Shown here: positions 46,571 to 60,028 of the stretch, in pieces
How the letters are laid out: every line of letters starts with the position of its first letter
Numbering within the stretch: the stretch's first letter is position 1
Assembly (NCBI GenBank): GCA_026874595.1
Contig: CM049316.1
Coordinates: 41,121,695-41,185,694, forward strand
Source: Sipunculus nudus
Lineage: Eukaryota > Annelida > Sipuncula > Golfingiida > Sipunculidae
Direction: 5' to 3'
DNA length: 64,000 nt
The notes under the pieces: model-generated
Databases searched by the model: none
The model's input: the letters and a program-made list of their open reading frames with translations, nothing else
What the model was told of the DNA's origin: nothing
Program-made: the position numbers and the translations under genes

Positions 46571-49194
46571 GATTTTTGCCAGTGAGGGGGACTCACGACC
46601 GCAAAGAGGCCTATAACCCCTTATTAAGTTAGGCCTACTTCGCGTCAGGGGTGACAATCACAGACGATTGGTAATGTGTCTATTCGATCAAAATATTAAG
46701 ATAAATTAAAATAAATGATTTTTGAGTAGAAAGGATATATTTTATTCAGTTTTCTGGAGATAATATGTTGACACTCTGAATTAGACTTTAAGCACGGCCT
46801 CCGAGAGAAATTTTTTGAGGCGGTACAAAAGCTTTCTGGCCCCCTTCTTTTCTTCACTATAATAACCATCCAGTTTTACGGATGTAATAAACTCTTTATT
46901 CGGTTTAAGTCCAAGGCTATCTACTTATGAATCAGTAAAATAAAAAATAGACTGTAACAGAGGGATACATATATAGAGGGAGATATATATATATATATAT
47001 ATATTTATATACTATCTACCATGCTAAACTGAAAAAAGTCACATTGATGTCGAAGCAGGCATTGCTTTAACCTCAAGGCAAGCAACCTAGAAAAGGTAAT
47101 TACCTACACTATAGTCTGTGCCTCTCATGCAATATTTACTATCAACAACAATACTACATCACAATAACGACCAAAAAAAATGGAAACTTGGAAGAATAAA
47201 AAAAATATTTACAGGAACATAATTAAGGAGGTAAATAGTGCCGCCGCAACCAAAACCAGTGCGTCAGATTGTTGCATACTTTGGCAGGTGTTAGATACGG
47301 TTGACATATATCAGCCTGCATCATGTTCCACATACAGATCGAAGGAACTACCAACGTTTGTTTACTTTCTTGGGACATTCGCCATGTCTGATAAAAACGT
47401 TTAATGATAAATAAGGTCAGACCTATATTTGCTCGTATACGAATTTGAATATTTGATATTTTGCATACCAAACGCATCCATACCTGATTTTTCACAATAA
47501 TAAGATGCTATATGGGTTCCTGATAAGTTGATAATCGATAAGATATACATATTGCAGGCATATATAGGGAGCACGGGATTTATAAACAAAATGAAAGCGA
47601 CCCCGACCTACCCACGCACACACAAAGAAAAGCACCCAGATAAATTTAAAAAATACAACATAAAATGAAAGGGGCCTCTCCACTGAATCGTTTAAAATTC
47701 AGGTTGAATCAATAAATATATTTGATCCTTGGATAATTCTTATTCACGTACACTTAACAAAAGCAACCAACCTACATTTTATACCTAATCTATACTTAAA
47801 ACAGAGTAAAAGGAATATATTGAAAACAAACGGCATGTACTTCCGGAACGAAGGTCCGGCCCTCCTGATCATATAAAAATGAAAGCAAATAACTATTAAT
47901 TTTGGTAAATATTTTTCCATGCACGGATCTAATGTACTAAATATAAGATTTACCATTCTGTTATGCCGTAACCATTGTGTACCATCACTCAGCAATTCCT
48001 GCATGTCCGTGCATTCTTAGGACTCCTGGCCCATCCAAGCCCTTTGGACCCAACAGGTGAAAACCTATATAACCTAGCTAATGCTGTTTAAGACAAATGA
48101 GAGACTTAAATTTGAGACTTCATCTTCAAGCCTGTTCTTCAACTTGTACCCTTTGAAACTCCTTGGCCTGAGTCTCCATAGGCCCTTTCGATCACTTCCG
48201 ATTAAAACTATAAGCTAACACCAGAGAGAAAAAAACGCTTTATTAAACAAGCATTTAACTGGACCCTATAGGAGACAAAGACCGAGAAGTGCCCCCATTA
48301 GTCGTTCTGTTGACAGCTATATAAATGCAAGTTATTATAAAAACTAAAGCCAACAGAGATTTTCTCTTTTTTTTCAAGTAATTTCTGGTGTTCTTCACAT
48401 ACGAAAGTACTGACGGGCCTGGGTCCCCTTTGGATCACACACTCTTAGAAACTCTATATTTACATTTCGTAGAACACGTGACATAATCATATCGCGCTAT
48501 TTCATGGGCCTTATTGGAAATTCCTAGGCTAAACTAAAATCAATTCATTCGGCCTTACAGGAAATTCTTGGCCGGTACGGGTCTCTTTAGGCCCCTAAAT
48601 TTCGAATAAATGACATTGCTTTCGCCCTCTATATAGGACACACCTGATCGACCCGGACCCTTGCGGCCCTCCTAACAAAATTTAGTAAAATTTATTTAAG
48701 CTAAAATAAGAACTAAATGAGACTTTTAAACATATTATTCTACTCTTTAGGAAATTCCTGGTCGATCTGTGCTCCCCTTGGCCCCGTTCTGCCCCCGTTA
48801 CGGTGTACCTGCTGATCGAACCACTCATAGGGCCTCCTTTGAGTTAGATAAACTATGGCCGGGACTGAATCCACACACTGACGTTACCTTAACCAATCAC
48901 AGAACCGGTATCTGTTGGCTGACCGCCAGGACTGTCGTCCCCCATGCATAAACACGACATAACCTATGCATGAGCAGCACCTTCTAATGATGATTTTCTT
49001 TTGTTCATCATAGCTTCTAGAGGGTGTCATTATATACTGTTTGAAACAGTTTTAACTGGGGCCTTGGCCTTACAAATACAACTTTGTGAGCTTATTTTGC
49101 AAAAGTTTTAGGCATGCCCTGACAATTTACGAAATCGGGTGCCTCCTCAAAATTTGTTGAACAGATTTTAGGGTGGAGGGGCGCGCCTGTTGCC
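46571..49194. other. No gene supported
   Basis: AT-rich with a short (TA)n at 46983-47003. Several short open frames here are not conserved and resemble nothing known to me. Confidence 0.5.
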
Positions 49195-49400
49195 CCTTTG
49201 GTACGAGTTCGAAACCGGGTGACCTTGATCTTCACCTTCACGGTCAAATCTGCCGAAATGTAAAAATTTTGTGATCCCCACAACTTTTGACGTTTGTCAC
49301 ATTTTGTCCTTAAATTTGGTACACCAGTTCTTTCTGCCAAAATCTCATCGGAATTCGAAAAGTGGTGACCTTGACCTTAAAGGTCAAACCTGCTGAAAAC
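49195..49400. repeat. Molluscan-type dispersed repeat, second copy
   Basis: gtgaccttgatcttcacctt, cacaacttttgacg and gtccttaaatttggtaca parallel 46290-46450. Confidence 0.6.
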
Positions 49401-50510
49401 AAGAATCATTGTTTTGTGATAGTGCATATTTTACCCCTAATGTTTTGGTATGGCCCATAGGCGGGAGTCATATATCTGTTTTTGCGCTGCAGGTATTCTA
49501 GTTTTATATCCTGGCGTCGACCATGCAGGCCCGGTGACTACAGCACCTGCGGGCTCTGGGCGCATAATCATCCCCATTTCCGGGTCATACCAAGACTGCA
49601 CCTTGTAAAAGTTGACCTACAGGGCTTTTTTCAGCAGCAGAAATGCACCAAGCTGATGGAGCAGATGTGTGCCCTGGAAGATGAACTGACCTCCTGTGCC
49701 GTGCGCTTTACGTGCGTGACCTCAGGACAAACTACTTTGCACTCATTCGTGAAGAATTAACATCAACTGATATTCTGTACACAGTGCTTTCAACATTTCA
49801 AGTTCCACATGTCTGTCGTTCACGTATTCTGTCAGGTTTTATGTTCAATATGTATTCAGTAGGATGTTTTCGTATTGCCTCTAGTGTAATTATCATTAAA
49901 TGGTCAGGCATTACGTATGTGTACATGTATATTTATTTTTCTCATGAATAATTAATTAAAAACAATAATTAATTAAAAACAATTTTGTTTTCTTTTAAAC
50001 TACACACCACAAACATTCATAATTAGGGTACCCCGCAAAGTAAAACATTTTGTTTTGATACACATTTAAGATATGCAATTGAAACACACTGATACACATT
50101 AAACATCGGCGTGTTACAGCCTGGGAATTCGATCAAGGTAAAGAGTTTCACAAATACGACCACTCCCAAATTACGACCACTTTGCTCAGTCCCCCTGGTG
50201 GTGTTAAATGTGGGGTTCCATTGTACACTGAACTTGATACTTATAAGCTACATTCTATATATCGGCAAAGGGTCGCTCTCCAGGCAATACTAATTCAGAA
50301 TTGATTTTCGTTTTTTTAACTGAAAATACAACGGCATAGATGATGCGCACTCCCAGTTATATTTTTATTATGTATTTTAAACTAATGTATTTTAAACGTG
50401 CTTCGTTTCAAAGCTTCTGGGCCCTCACATATAATTAAACTTTGAGAAATAATAATACTGGAAAGATAAGAATGATAACAGAAAAAAAGGAAAGAATAAC
50501 ACAAATACAG
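49401..50510. other. No gene supported
   Basis: A 92-codon frame at 49482-49760 includes a helical stretch (LQGFFQQQKCTKLMEQMCAL) but no recognisable family or splice context. It may be a decayed transposon. The rest is AT-rich. Confidence 0.4.
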
Positions 50511-51522
50511 AAACAAAATCTAGTTTTTATTATTTAATTTCTGAAGGAACATATTCACTTGAAATACAAAGATGCATATATAGGATGTTTAAGTTAAATT
50601 CATTCAGTTGTTCATTTGAAAATTCAAAAGGAGTATATATGTTAACCAGTAGATATTCAACATATTAAGATGAACACCATTCGGTTTGTGGTTGAACAGG
50701 TACATGTGACAAAACAGACCACAATATAACAGTGTACATTCAATTTATAAATCATTTTCATATTTCCGCCAAGGAGGTATTTTTGAATCAGTAGTATATT
50801 TTCAGAAAACTAAGATGGGATTTTGATGAAAATTTGTCCTGGGTAAGAGTATTAAAAAGAAACAAAGCACCAGGATTCGTTATCACTGTGGAAAAGGGCA
50901 ATTTTGTTTTATCCCTGCTGAGGTAGCGACCTTCGATCAATTACTGCAAACTATTAGGAACCGCATTCGTTATGGCGGGCAGAGCTGACCTATGATATAA
51001 CCAAAGAGATTGCGAACAGTGACACACGTGGCTTGTGGTCATACATTTCCTTCTATTACGTGGCAGACATTAGCAATAAACGAGGATCCTGGTGATCTAG
51101 AATTTGAACGGTGGTATATAATTAAATAAGTGTCATGACTCTATCCAGTGTTTAAGGAAACACAAGCACTTTTCCAATATACATTTTTAGCGGTACACAT
51201 ATAATTTTGACATGCGCTCTGTGACATTCAGGTTTTACTGTAAAACAAAGGTTTTACATAATTTCTCTATAAAAGACCTATGATGATTATATTAGCTGAA
51301 TACATTCTTTATAATTTTGATGGACCAAGAAAATTAGCAAGGTGACTTTCCATGCTGACATTATGGATTCGCAGGTATATACACCTATTTAAATTAGAAA
51401 AAGTTGTTGAATACATACACATGCACAGACCACTGGTAAAACATATGTAAGTCGAAACTTTCATGTAAGTCGATATGGGGCATATTAGAAAAATAAATGT
51501 TTTGGTTGTGTTTACATAAATG
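50511..51522 (-). repeat. Duplicated 3' flank of gene B (probable 3' UTR region)
   Basis: Counterpart of 18815-20702. It is shorter because the ~350-bp repeat-bearing segment of flank A is missing after tgacattcaggttttactg. Confidence 0.7.
50526..50531 (-). terminator. Candidate polyadenylation signal, gene B
   Basis: AATAAA on the minus strand ~1 kb past the stop, at the edge of the duplicated flank, parallel to 18832 in copy A. Confidence 0.3.
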
Positions 51523-54500
51523 TTACACCAACAGTAAAAGGTGTGGGAGTTCCTTTTTAAAATGCTGTTTAATGTTCATCACAACGCCATCACTGCACTC
51601 GTTATGTCTAAGATATAACCAGTGAAGTCCTGACAGTTGTGTCATGTTGACGATCTGCTCCAGTCCGTCATCCAGGTGGTTCTGGCTGAGACTCAACACC
51701 CTCAGTGTAGGACATGACGGGAGGGCGTCGATCAGCTGTAACACGGCCTGGGTGTCAGTCAGACCACAGCATCTCATGAGCAGCGTGTCCAGGTGGGTGA
51801 GTGATGGGAGTTGCCGGGACAGCTGTACTACACTGTCATAACCAATGTTATTATCACTAAGATCTAACACTTGTAACAGACACAGTTCAGACAGTCGTGT
51901 GATACAGGCGGCCCAAGCCTGGTGTATTTGTTTACTTTTATTTGTTTCATCATGACGTATACTGTTCATGTCAAACACATCACACTCACCTAGCAGCAGC
52001 TGTCTCATCTCACGAAGGTTGACCAGCCTATCACCCAGCTGCTCCACACCTGCTGCAGTCAGTGACCACCTTCTCATCTCCAGCACCTGCAGCCCGGGTG
52101 TGTACTGTAGACCGTTCACTACAGCTACAGCTTCACCACGTCGATCACTGGGGCACACACCTACACGTAACTCACGGAGCCGGGGCAGACGCTGTAGCTG
52201 GCGGCTTAATGTCTCATACACAACACGGTGTGCTTCGTTTAAGTTTACTCGTGGTACTACTCGTTCCTTCCGGGTAACCATTTTACCTGTCAGATCTAGC
52301 ACCACGACACCTGGTGTGTGGTTTAAGTTTTGTACGATCTCCTTCACAGAATTATGACGTTTACAGTAACACACACGTAACTCTCTCAGCTCATTAAGCC
52401 TGTACAGCTGCTTCCCTAAATCTGTGAACACATCAGACGTCACCTCGTTCCCCAGTAGATCTAGTGTATGTAATCTGGGCGTGTGCTGTAGTCCTCTGAT
52501 CACTGGTCTCACGGCATCCACCTGGTCACATCGGCACAGACGGAGCTCACGTAGATCTGGCAGATTTTCCAGCTGAACCCCTAGATCCTTGTATAGTTTA
52601 TGTGTGACATGGTTATATTTTACATTTAATTCACTGTAAGCCCATCGTTTTGACACTTTTTCCTTTACACCAGATATATCAAGTACATTTAATCCTGAAG
52701 TGAAATGTAATTTATTTATCACGTAATCTAATGCATATTTGTCTTCACACATACACAAGCTGAGGACTTTAAGCTCCTTCAACATTTTGAGCTGATCTCC
52801 TAATATTTTAAACACTTCCAGCTCGGCCATGTTACCGGAGAGATCGAGCGTCTGTAAGTGTGGAGTGTATTGTAACGCTGTCACTACTGGTTGTAAGGCT
52901 GAGGGTACGTCACATCTACACAGACGGAGCTCACGTAACTCACCGGCCTCACGCATCCAGGCACCCACAGCCTTGTACATTTCAGGGCTCGCTATATTTC
53001 CTCCAAGTCTGCCTCGCGTGTCAAACACACTGGCTCCGGTGGCGTCGGCAAGGTTACCTGACAAATCTAGTATTTGTAATTTCGGGATTTTTGACAGGGA
53101 TTTAATGACAGGCAATGCCGCATTTTCAGATTCACAACGAAAAATTCGAAATTCTGTCAGCTTATTGAGCTTTTGGATGAGAGCAGCTGTAGCTGTACAT
53201 AAATCATGGTCTTCCACGTATCCTGCCAGGTCGAGTACCTGCACTTCAACACACGAGCCTAGACCCTTTACTATAGCATTTATATTAATCTCTTGTGTAT
53301 TCGCTTCATCTAATCTCAGTTCTTCGAGATATTTTAGTTTGGCCACTTGTTCTTTCAGATTGTCATAAGTCATTGTGCTTGATGAAAGATTACACACAAA
53401 CAGTGAGGTCAGTGATTGGTCAACAAACCTAGGTCCCTGATCATTAAACTGTCCCCCGCAGTAGAACATCTTATTGGGAGATGTCTCAATGACGGATGTG
53501 CTGCTGCTTACGTTCTCTCGTGGAACTGTCATCCCTTCATCTCTTTTGTGGTGGTACATATTTATAGAGGCCCTCCTTAGGGTCCATTTGAAAACTTTTA
53601 TCAGGTCTATAAATAGTTTTGTGTCCGCCTCATAACAGTGAATATCCAGGTGTGCTAAACCTGCTGTTCTTTCCAGCATTTCCAGCCAGTGTATGAGAAC
53701 ATCAACTCCTATACCACAATCACGGAAAAATATTCCCTCTGCCAGAGACATTTTATGTTCAGTCGTCATTTTGGTTTCTATGGTAATGCTGAAGTCACTC
53801 TGAGATACCTGAATTATTGTACCTTCACCTATCATGTCAGTAAATACACAAATATCCTCAATGTTGATATAATTGAATCCCGTCACTTCTACACGATGTG
53901 CTTGCAGGTGGTGGGGTATGCCCATCGGTATATCTGGTTTATAATCCGTAACTTCGTCTGTTGGGTAAACTTTTAGTGTTTCTAAATTTGGTGTGTTCAT
54001 CATCCTGATCATTCCCAGTTTGCTCACGTGACTTGCCCAGACTGAGATTTCCCTGACGTCATCAGCGTCCATACTGCAGTAGCGCTGTAATACCTCAGCT
54101 GTGTAATGGTTACTCATCTCTAGTTCTATTTTTGCAGGCAATTTTACATTGCTGTCTCCAAAATCAGCTAGGTAGGCTATCTGTACGGCTGTTTGAGTCC
54201 TCCCGCGATCGCTACTGTTTCCTCTAATGACGTTTTCTATAAATGCAGTCAGAAGTTCCCCTTTCATCCCTTTTAAGAATGTAACAATCATGTTCGCTTC
54301 TCGTAGCGCGTTAGGCGCCTCAGACAGGTTGGTCAGTAACTCCATGCGGGTGGCTGAGTCACAGTGAACAATGAAGAAGGCTGTGAAGAATTCCTGTACG
54401 GTTTTGTGCGGAAAACTAACAGACTTTTCCGCTAGATTCTTGTGTTCACATTTTAAAAATCCAAGTTCCCATGCTATTGGATCGAGCACGCTCCTCACAG

Positions 54501-55346
54501 AATCATACGAAAATGTTGGTGAAAGTTGTTCACCAATCAGTCCATCCTTAGCTACCTCTGCTATCTGCATTAAATACTGATGGTACTTTTCAATGATATA
54601 GTCCACTTTCAAATTATAATTTTCCAGTCTTTTCTCATACCGACAACAAATATATACAATAAATTGTTTATAAAAGTCAGTGATATTGTTAGCAAGCTTA
54701 TGCATGTCACGCCACATTATACAAATAATGAGCAATATCGCTGGAAATTGACTTAGGTCTACGGCACCAGGGGTGCTTTCAATGGCATGTGATAAATGCG
54801 ACACCGTTTCCAGATTCCTGAAAAATTTGATATGTAGACAGTTTTTCCGATCTCCGAGAAACCGTGAAGTAATACATGTGACGTCAGAAGGTGATTATCG
54901 TGCCTGTAATGGAACTCGGGAGAAAGCCTAGATGTTACCAATAGGTGAACGTGTTCCATTGTCTTCCTGTGAGCTAATTCAGTCACGTGACTTGATGTGT
55001 TCTCCCGGTACTCGTCGTATCCTTCTAGGATGATCAAGACATTTCTGTTTGGATCTTCCAGGATACGTCTGAATATCGACGCACACCTGTCATGGATGTC
55101 CAGCTGTCGACAGATGACGGACTCCGCAGTTTCGTTTTCCATCACATCTCTCATAAATATTGGTAGGATAATGTCAAATTGAGAAAGTCGACGGAATTTA
55201 ATCCTAAATAATTTAACAAGTCTGAATAAAAGATTCGACTTGGTATACAAAGCCCAGTCAAGAATAATTTTCTTTGACATTGTTGTTTTTCCACTTCCCG
55301 GCTGACCTTGAATATATACGTGGAGAGCCTCGCCACGGCTGTTTCC
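51523..55346 (-). CDS. Gene B exon 8: NACHT and leucine-rich repeats, frameshifted
   Basis: 3,824 nt, one base short of a multiple of three. Positions count from the exon start. Walker A GQPGSGKTT (14-22), Walker B VLIILEGYDEYRE (~105-118), TSRLSPEF (~141-148), FPHKTVQEFFTAFF (~315-330) and ~19 LRR units (LRELRLCRCD, LQTLDLSGN, LRVLSLSQN) to the stop at 51523-51525. The frame breaks at an A-run on the plus strand (54821-54825, five bases), where gene A has six in its equivalent TTTTTT. The halves 55346 to ~54826 and ~54820 to 51523 are open. The LRR portion is roughly 90% identical in protein to gene A by eye; the NACHT is about 75%. Confidence 0.85.
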
Positions 55347-56889
55347 CTGAAAAGTGTAAAATTTAATATGTTTAATGTAATGAAATATAATGAATTCCTT
55401 TATTTAGAATGTAATCTTTGACAGATACTGTTCGTGTTAGAAATTTTCGATAGAAACTTACAAATATATACTTAAATAGGTTGGCTCTTAATGAATCTTA
55501 AAAATAATATACCCGGTCAAAAATATCTGTATAATCCTGAAGAAATGTCCTCGTCACGTTTGCCGCGGCCCGTTTAACTCTAACCCAAGACAGGTCGGTA
55601 TAGAGTTCTTTCATTGGTAGTGCTATTGTCTCGTCGAACCAGGACCAGATTTCAATGTGTCCAAATCGTTTTGTGATTGAGTCTATAGCCACATTTCTCA
55701 GGCGTGACCACGTTTTCCGTGAGTATTTAATGCTTTCTAAAATTGCAGAGTTATATTAGATTTATTTTGCATAGAAAACAAATGGGTCTTCTTTGGCTGT
55801 ACTAGAAAATGCTCGTTTCTTAGTTGCTTTTCAGTTCAGTGTTATTTTTGTATCACCTGGAAAACGCAGCTAATCGAAATGACTATCTCGTTCATAATGG
55901 GCTACCTTAAAATGTGGAGACAAAATATATTTTAAATTATAGGCGATCGGCTCTATTTTCTATCGGATAATTTAAGTCGCTTTATGTAGGCAATATGGAA
56001 TTATTGTTTAGAAAAACAACCACTTCAGTTCTAAATGATATGCATATATTGACAATTAATATTCTTTTTAAGCATTTGGCTAGAATGCGCTTAAGTTTAC
56101 ATGAAGCAGGGGCGGATCCAGGATTTATGAAAAGGGGGGGTCCAACCCAGGAGGACTAATGAAAATCCTAAAAAAAAGGTCATCACTTCCGGAAAAGAGG
56201 GGTCCAGGCCGCAAAATTTTGTCTAAAAGCCTTTAAAAAAGGTTGTTTCGGATGAAAAAGGGGGGGTCCGGACCCCCTGGACCCCCCCTGGATCCGCTTC
56301 TGTGAAGCAGGAAGAAGATAATCACTGGTGGAAAGAGCACATTTTCCTCCCTCGAGAATATTAAAAAGACTGTGTACACGGTATCGCATGTATAAGGAAT
56401 TAAAACAGAAAATGAAGACAGTGATAGGTGAAATATTACCTTTTTGCAGAAACCACTCTGCAGCTTCTTCGTGTTCCGTGTGATCAGTATTATGGCACAA
56501 ATTCTAGATACAGATAAAGGATGCCAAACTTTATTTATTAGATAACATTAAACTTAATTGATTTAAAAAGTAATGGTCGGTCTAGGGAACATCCCAACAA
56601 AAATGCGATGCATGTAAAATTTATTATAGACGAGCTCTTATCAGCTGTCTGATGTGCATTTTTTTCTAAATGTTTATTCATCACTACACATGCCAAACGT
56701 CTGGGTATAAAATAAATATCAATAAAAGGTACACTTACCAATTTTCTTTTAAACAGGACACCGACTAAAACCGTCATTAAAACTGTGCCAACTATAATTC
56801 CCACTACGCTTACGGCAATTTTCAGATTGGAAAGAAAATTACCTAAAATGTCACAACATAATATATCTGTAAATGCATTAGTTTGCTCG

Positions 56890-56945
<56 letters not shown>

Positions 56946-57762
56946 CAAGCCACCCTCAGAATCTTTGAACAGGTACACTTTTTGGTCAATGCCAAAATTA
57001 AATATATTCCAGTTTAGGATTAACATTTTATAAGCGGACAGTAACAGTGGATGTGACACAGAATGCATGCGAATGATCAGTGTCTGGTGTTGATCATTAA
57101 GTGCAACTGCTAATTAGTAACTATTGCCCTGGGCAAGGGGGACCTTACCCTGGTACCTCCTCTCAGAGTAATTTGTGACAGGGTGAATGAGCAAGGCGTC
57201 CACTCATGGTATTAACTATAGCACTTCCTTAGCTTTCCTTACATAAGAAAGTCTAGTGTTTGTAAGATCAAAGTATGCTTATCAGTACAGTATGAATGGC
57301 AATTGACCGGTGCATTCAATGCTGGCTGTAAACGATTACCAAAACAGCCAGTCTGGGCTGAGGTCTGAACGGAGTAGTGTTGGCACATTTAAGAAGTCTT
57401 ATTGCTATGACATTGAGACAAGAAAAATGATTATTATGATTATGCAATTAGACAAAAATACACCTCTGACATTTGTTCATCTGTTTGACCATAATCATTA
57501 ACAGTTGAAATATAAATATTTAATAATTAACAGTTATTCTGATGGCTTATAATTACAAAGTCACAATAAAAAGTCCGACAAGTTTAAATTGGAAGATAAA
57601 ATAACTTTTAAAATCGATGAAGCGCCCACATTAGCAGAGGAAAAGTGCCCACTTTCCAGAATATAGTGGTGCCCACATTAGCTAAACTTAATAAACAGAG
57701 GGAAAAAATAGGGACTGCCCAAAGGCCCCTTTTTATAGAGGTGCCCACTAAGTGAGGTTTGA

Positions 57763-57814
<52 letters not shown>

Positions 57815-59982
57815 CGTGTGTGCGTGTGTGGAGAAATTCGTCAAATGTTACCATTCGTGGTCGTTGCCGTTTTGAATTCAGTATTATTTTTCACTTGTGG
57901 CGGTTCTAAAATGAATAAGAAAGTAAGATGTAATAGGAATACATTTAAATACACCGCACAGAAATATAATAGGATAAAACATAAAAGGATAGCATATTTC
58001 GTTGTATTTAGTGTCCCAAATGCATGATAGTATATTTATTGATTTACATTAAGAAAATTAACCGATGATTATGAATCGTTAGTCACTTTTTTCGATACAG
58101 AAATCCTATTTATTTATTTATCTTTAAATAAGTTGCTGCACTCCCTTAGCAATCTGATAATTAGAGATGATGTAAAGGAAATAGAAGTTATTAAGGAATT
58201 TCCAAAAGGTAAGAACATACTGTTCCGTGCCAAACAGACATATGGGGATTTTTTGTGGCACACTGTAGGACTAAAAATGACAGTGTCTGGGGATGATGAT
58301 CTAAGGCGGCCACATTTTCCGTAACCAGGTTGAACTCGGGAGTCCCAATAATTATAGATAAACTCTGAAGAAAAAGTGTAGATATACATGGTAGTATCAA
58401 CATTACATAGAAAATATGAAACTCAATGAAAAAAAAACAGAATATGTATAATCTAGCGAAGCGGTTGGGACGCCGGACTTGTACGCCACCGACATGGGTT
58501 CGACTCCTGGATCGGCCCAGGAATTTCCTCTCATTTATTTGTCTTCGTAACAAAATGGGGGCTCGTCTAACGTGACGATTAACTTTGTGCCCCAGGGAAT
58601 AAGTTCACAAAAGTGTGACTCCTGGGATAATTAGTCTTGTTCTGATAGCAGAACGCTCTTAAGAGGGGGTGTGTTACGGGGTGACATAAAAGCGGACAGA
58701 ACTGTCTCGCTATAGTGAAGCTTGCTTTGCTAGCGAAGCGGTTGGTACGCCGGACTTACTTCGTAACAATAAGCAATACTACCGTTGGAAAAAGAAAGGA
58801 AAGATTGAAAGACACTTTTAGATACCACCTTCTGGATTTCCATCACTGAGCCACTCAACTCTCCTCAGACCGACCCAAAACCTGCTTGTCACCCACGTCT
58901 TCTTGGCCAACACGTCCATCACGTCTTGGTCTCTAATGATCGACAGTGTGTAGTTCCATCTCCGGCAGAAAGCACGTGACTCATGCCATGTGTATCCCCT
59001 TCCAAAATGAACATAGCAGATTCCTCGGAAGCCTACGCCTGTCATTTGGAGGTGACCAAATGAACATTCGGGATCTGAGGGAAGAAATTAATTTTCAATA
59101 AATGAATGTCTGTTAATTTAACAAAAAGCGTATTGTCTACACATTGTCGAAGTGTTTACAGCGACTCAAATTATCTTTATATTTACAAGACGAGCGAATG
59201 CTTCCAAAAAGGCCTGGATCCATATTTAAAATCTCCAAAATATATTCAAAGTAAGACAAATAAACTGAAATTTGAAAATCAAAAATAGATGTGCTTAAAT
59301 AAAATAAGGAAAGATTGTGTGGATCATGTTAAATAATTGCCAGAATATACATATTCAGCAATATACGCCACCATTCCTAAACTGTTTAATTTGTTTGTCC
59401 ATAAAATACTTCAAATTTAATCCATTCACTCCATTATGCAAATACTTTTGATGTACCCGTGACACACTTAAAAAAGTATTAATTTATACGTTGATCGTGT
59501 TGACCGGCAAAGCAAACAAACAAATGATTAAAGTAGATTGTAGATTTTGAGTCTACTGGTGTTGACAAAAGATTATAAACACACCATTAAATTGGCATAT
59601 GCTGCCGATGTTCCTTTCCGAGCAGTCACCGGCTTCAACATTCCTAGTTTTCTGGTTATACCACGCACAGGTACCGTTTACTTCATTTTTGTAGCCTTTA
59701 TCTGAAACGTAAAATTGTAGTTTTTAAAGGAGTGATTCAAAAGAAGAGAAAATGACTTTTTTTGTATTAAAATTGTTAAGACATATATATCTACCAGTCT
59801 CCTTCTTACCTAACTTGATTATTTGATGAACGGATATTTCGAGGTTTTAGCTGTTGTTTAATGACACAGGGGAACCAATACTGGACCAATATTTTATAAA
59901 GTGAAGAGAAGGCAGTAAAAAACGGATCAGAACTCATGTTCGTGCCACAGTCATTGCATTAGGGCCGAAGCTGGCATCTAGT

Positions 59983-60028
<46 letters not shown>

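Noticed and set aside
49482-49760. Frame with LQGFFQQQKCTKLMEQMC as a coding exon
   Set aside because: No family match that I can recognise and no splice sites of matching phase; possibly a decayed transposon.
54821-54825. The tttttcag|gaatc text at the gene B frame break as a true 3' splice site of a mini-intron
   Set aside because: Gene A reads straight through the same position and no upstream donor keeps the frame; a one-base homopolymer loss explains it more simply.
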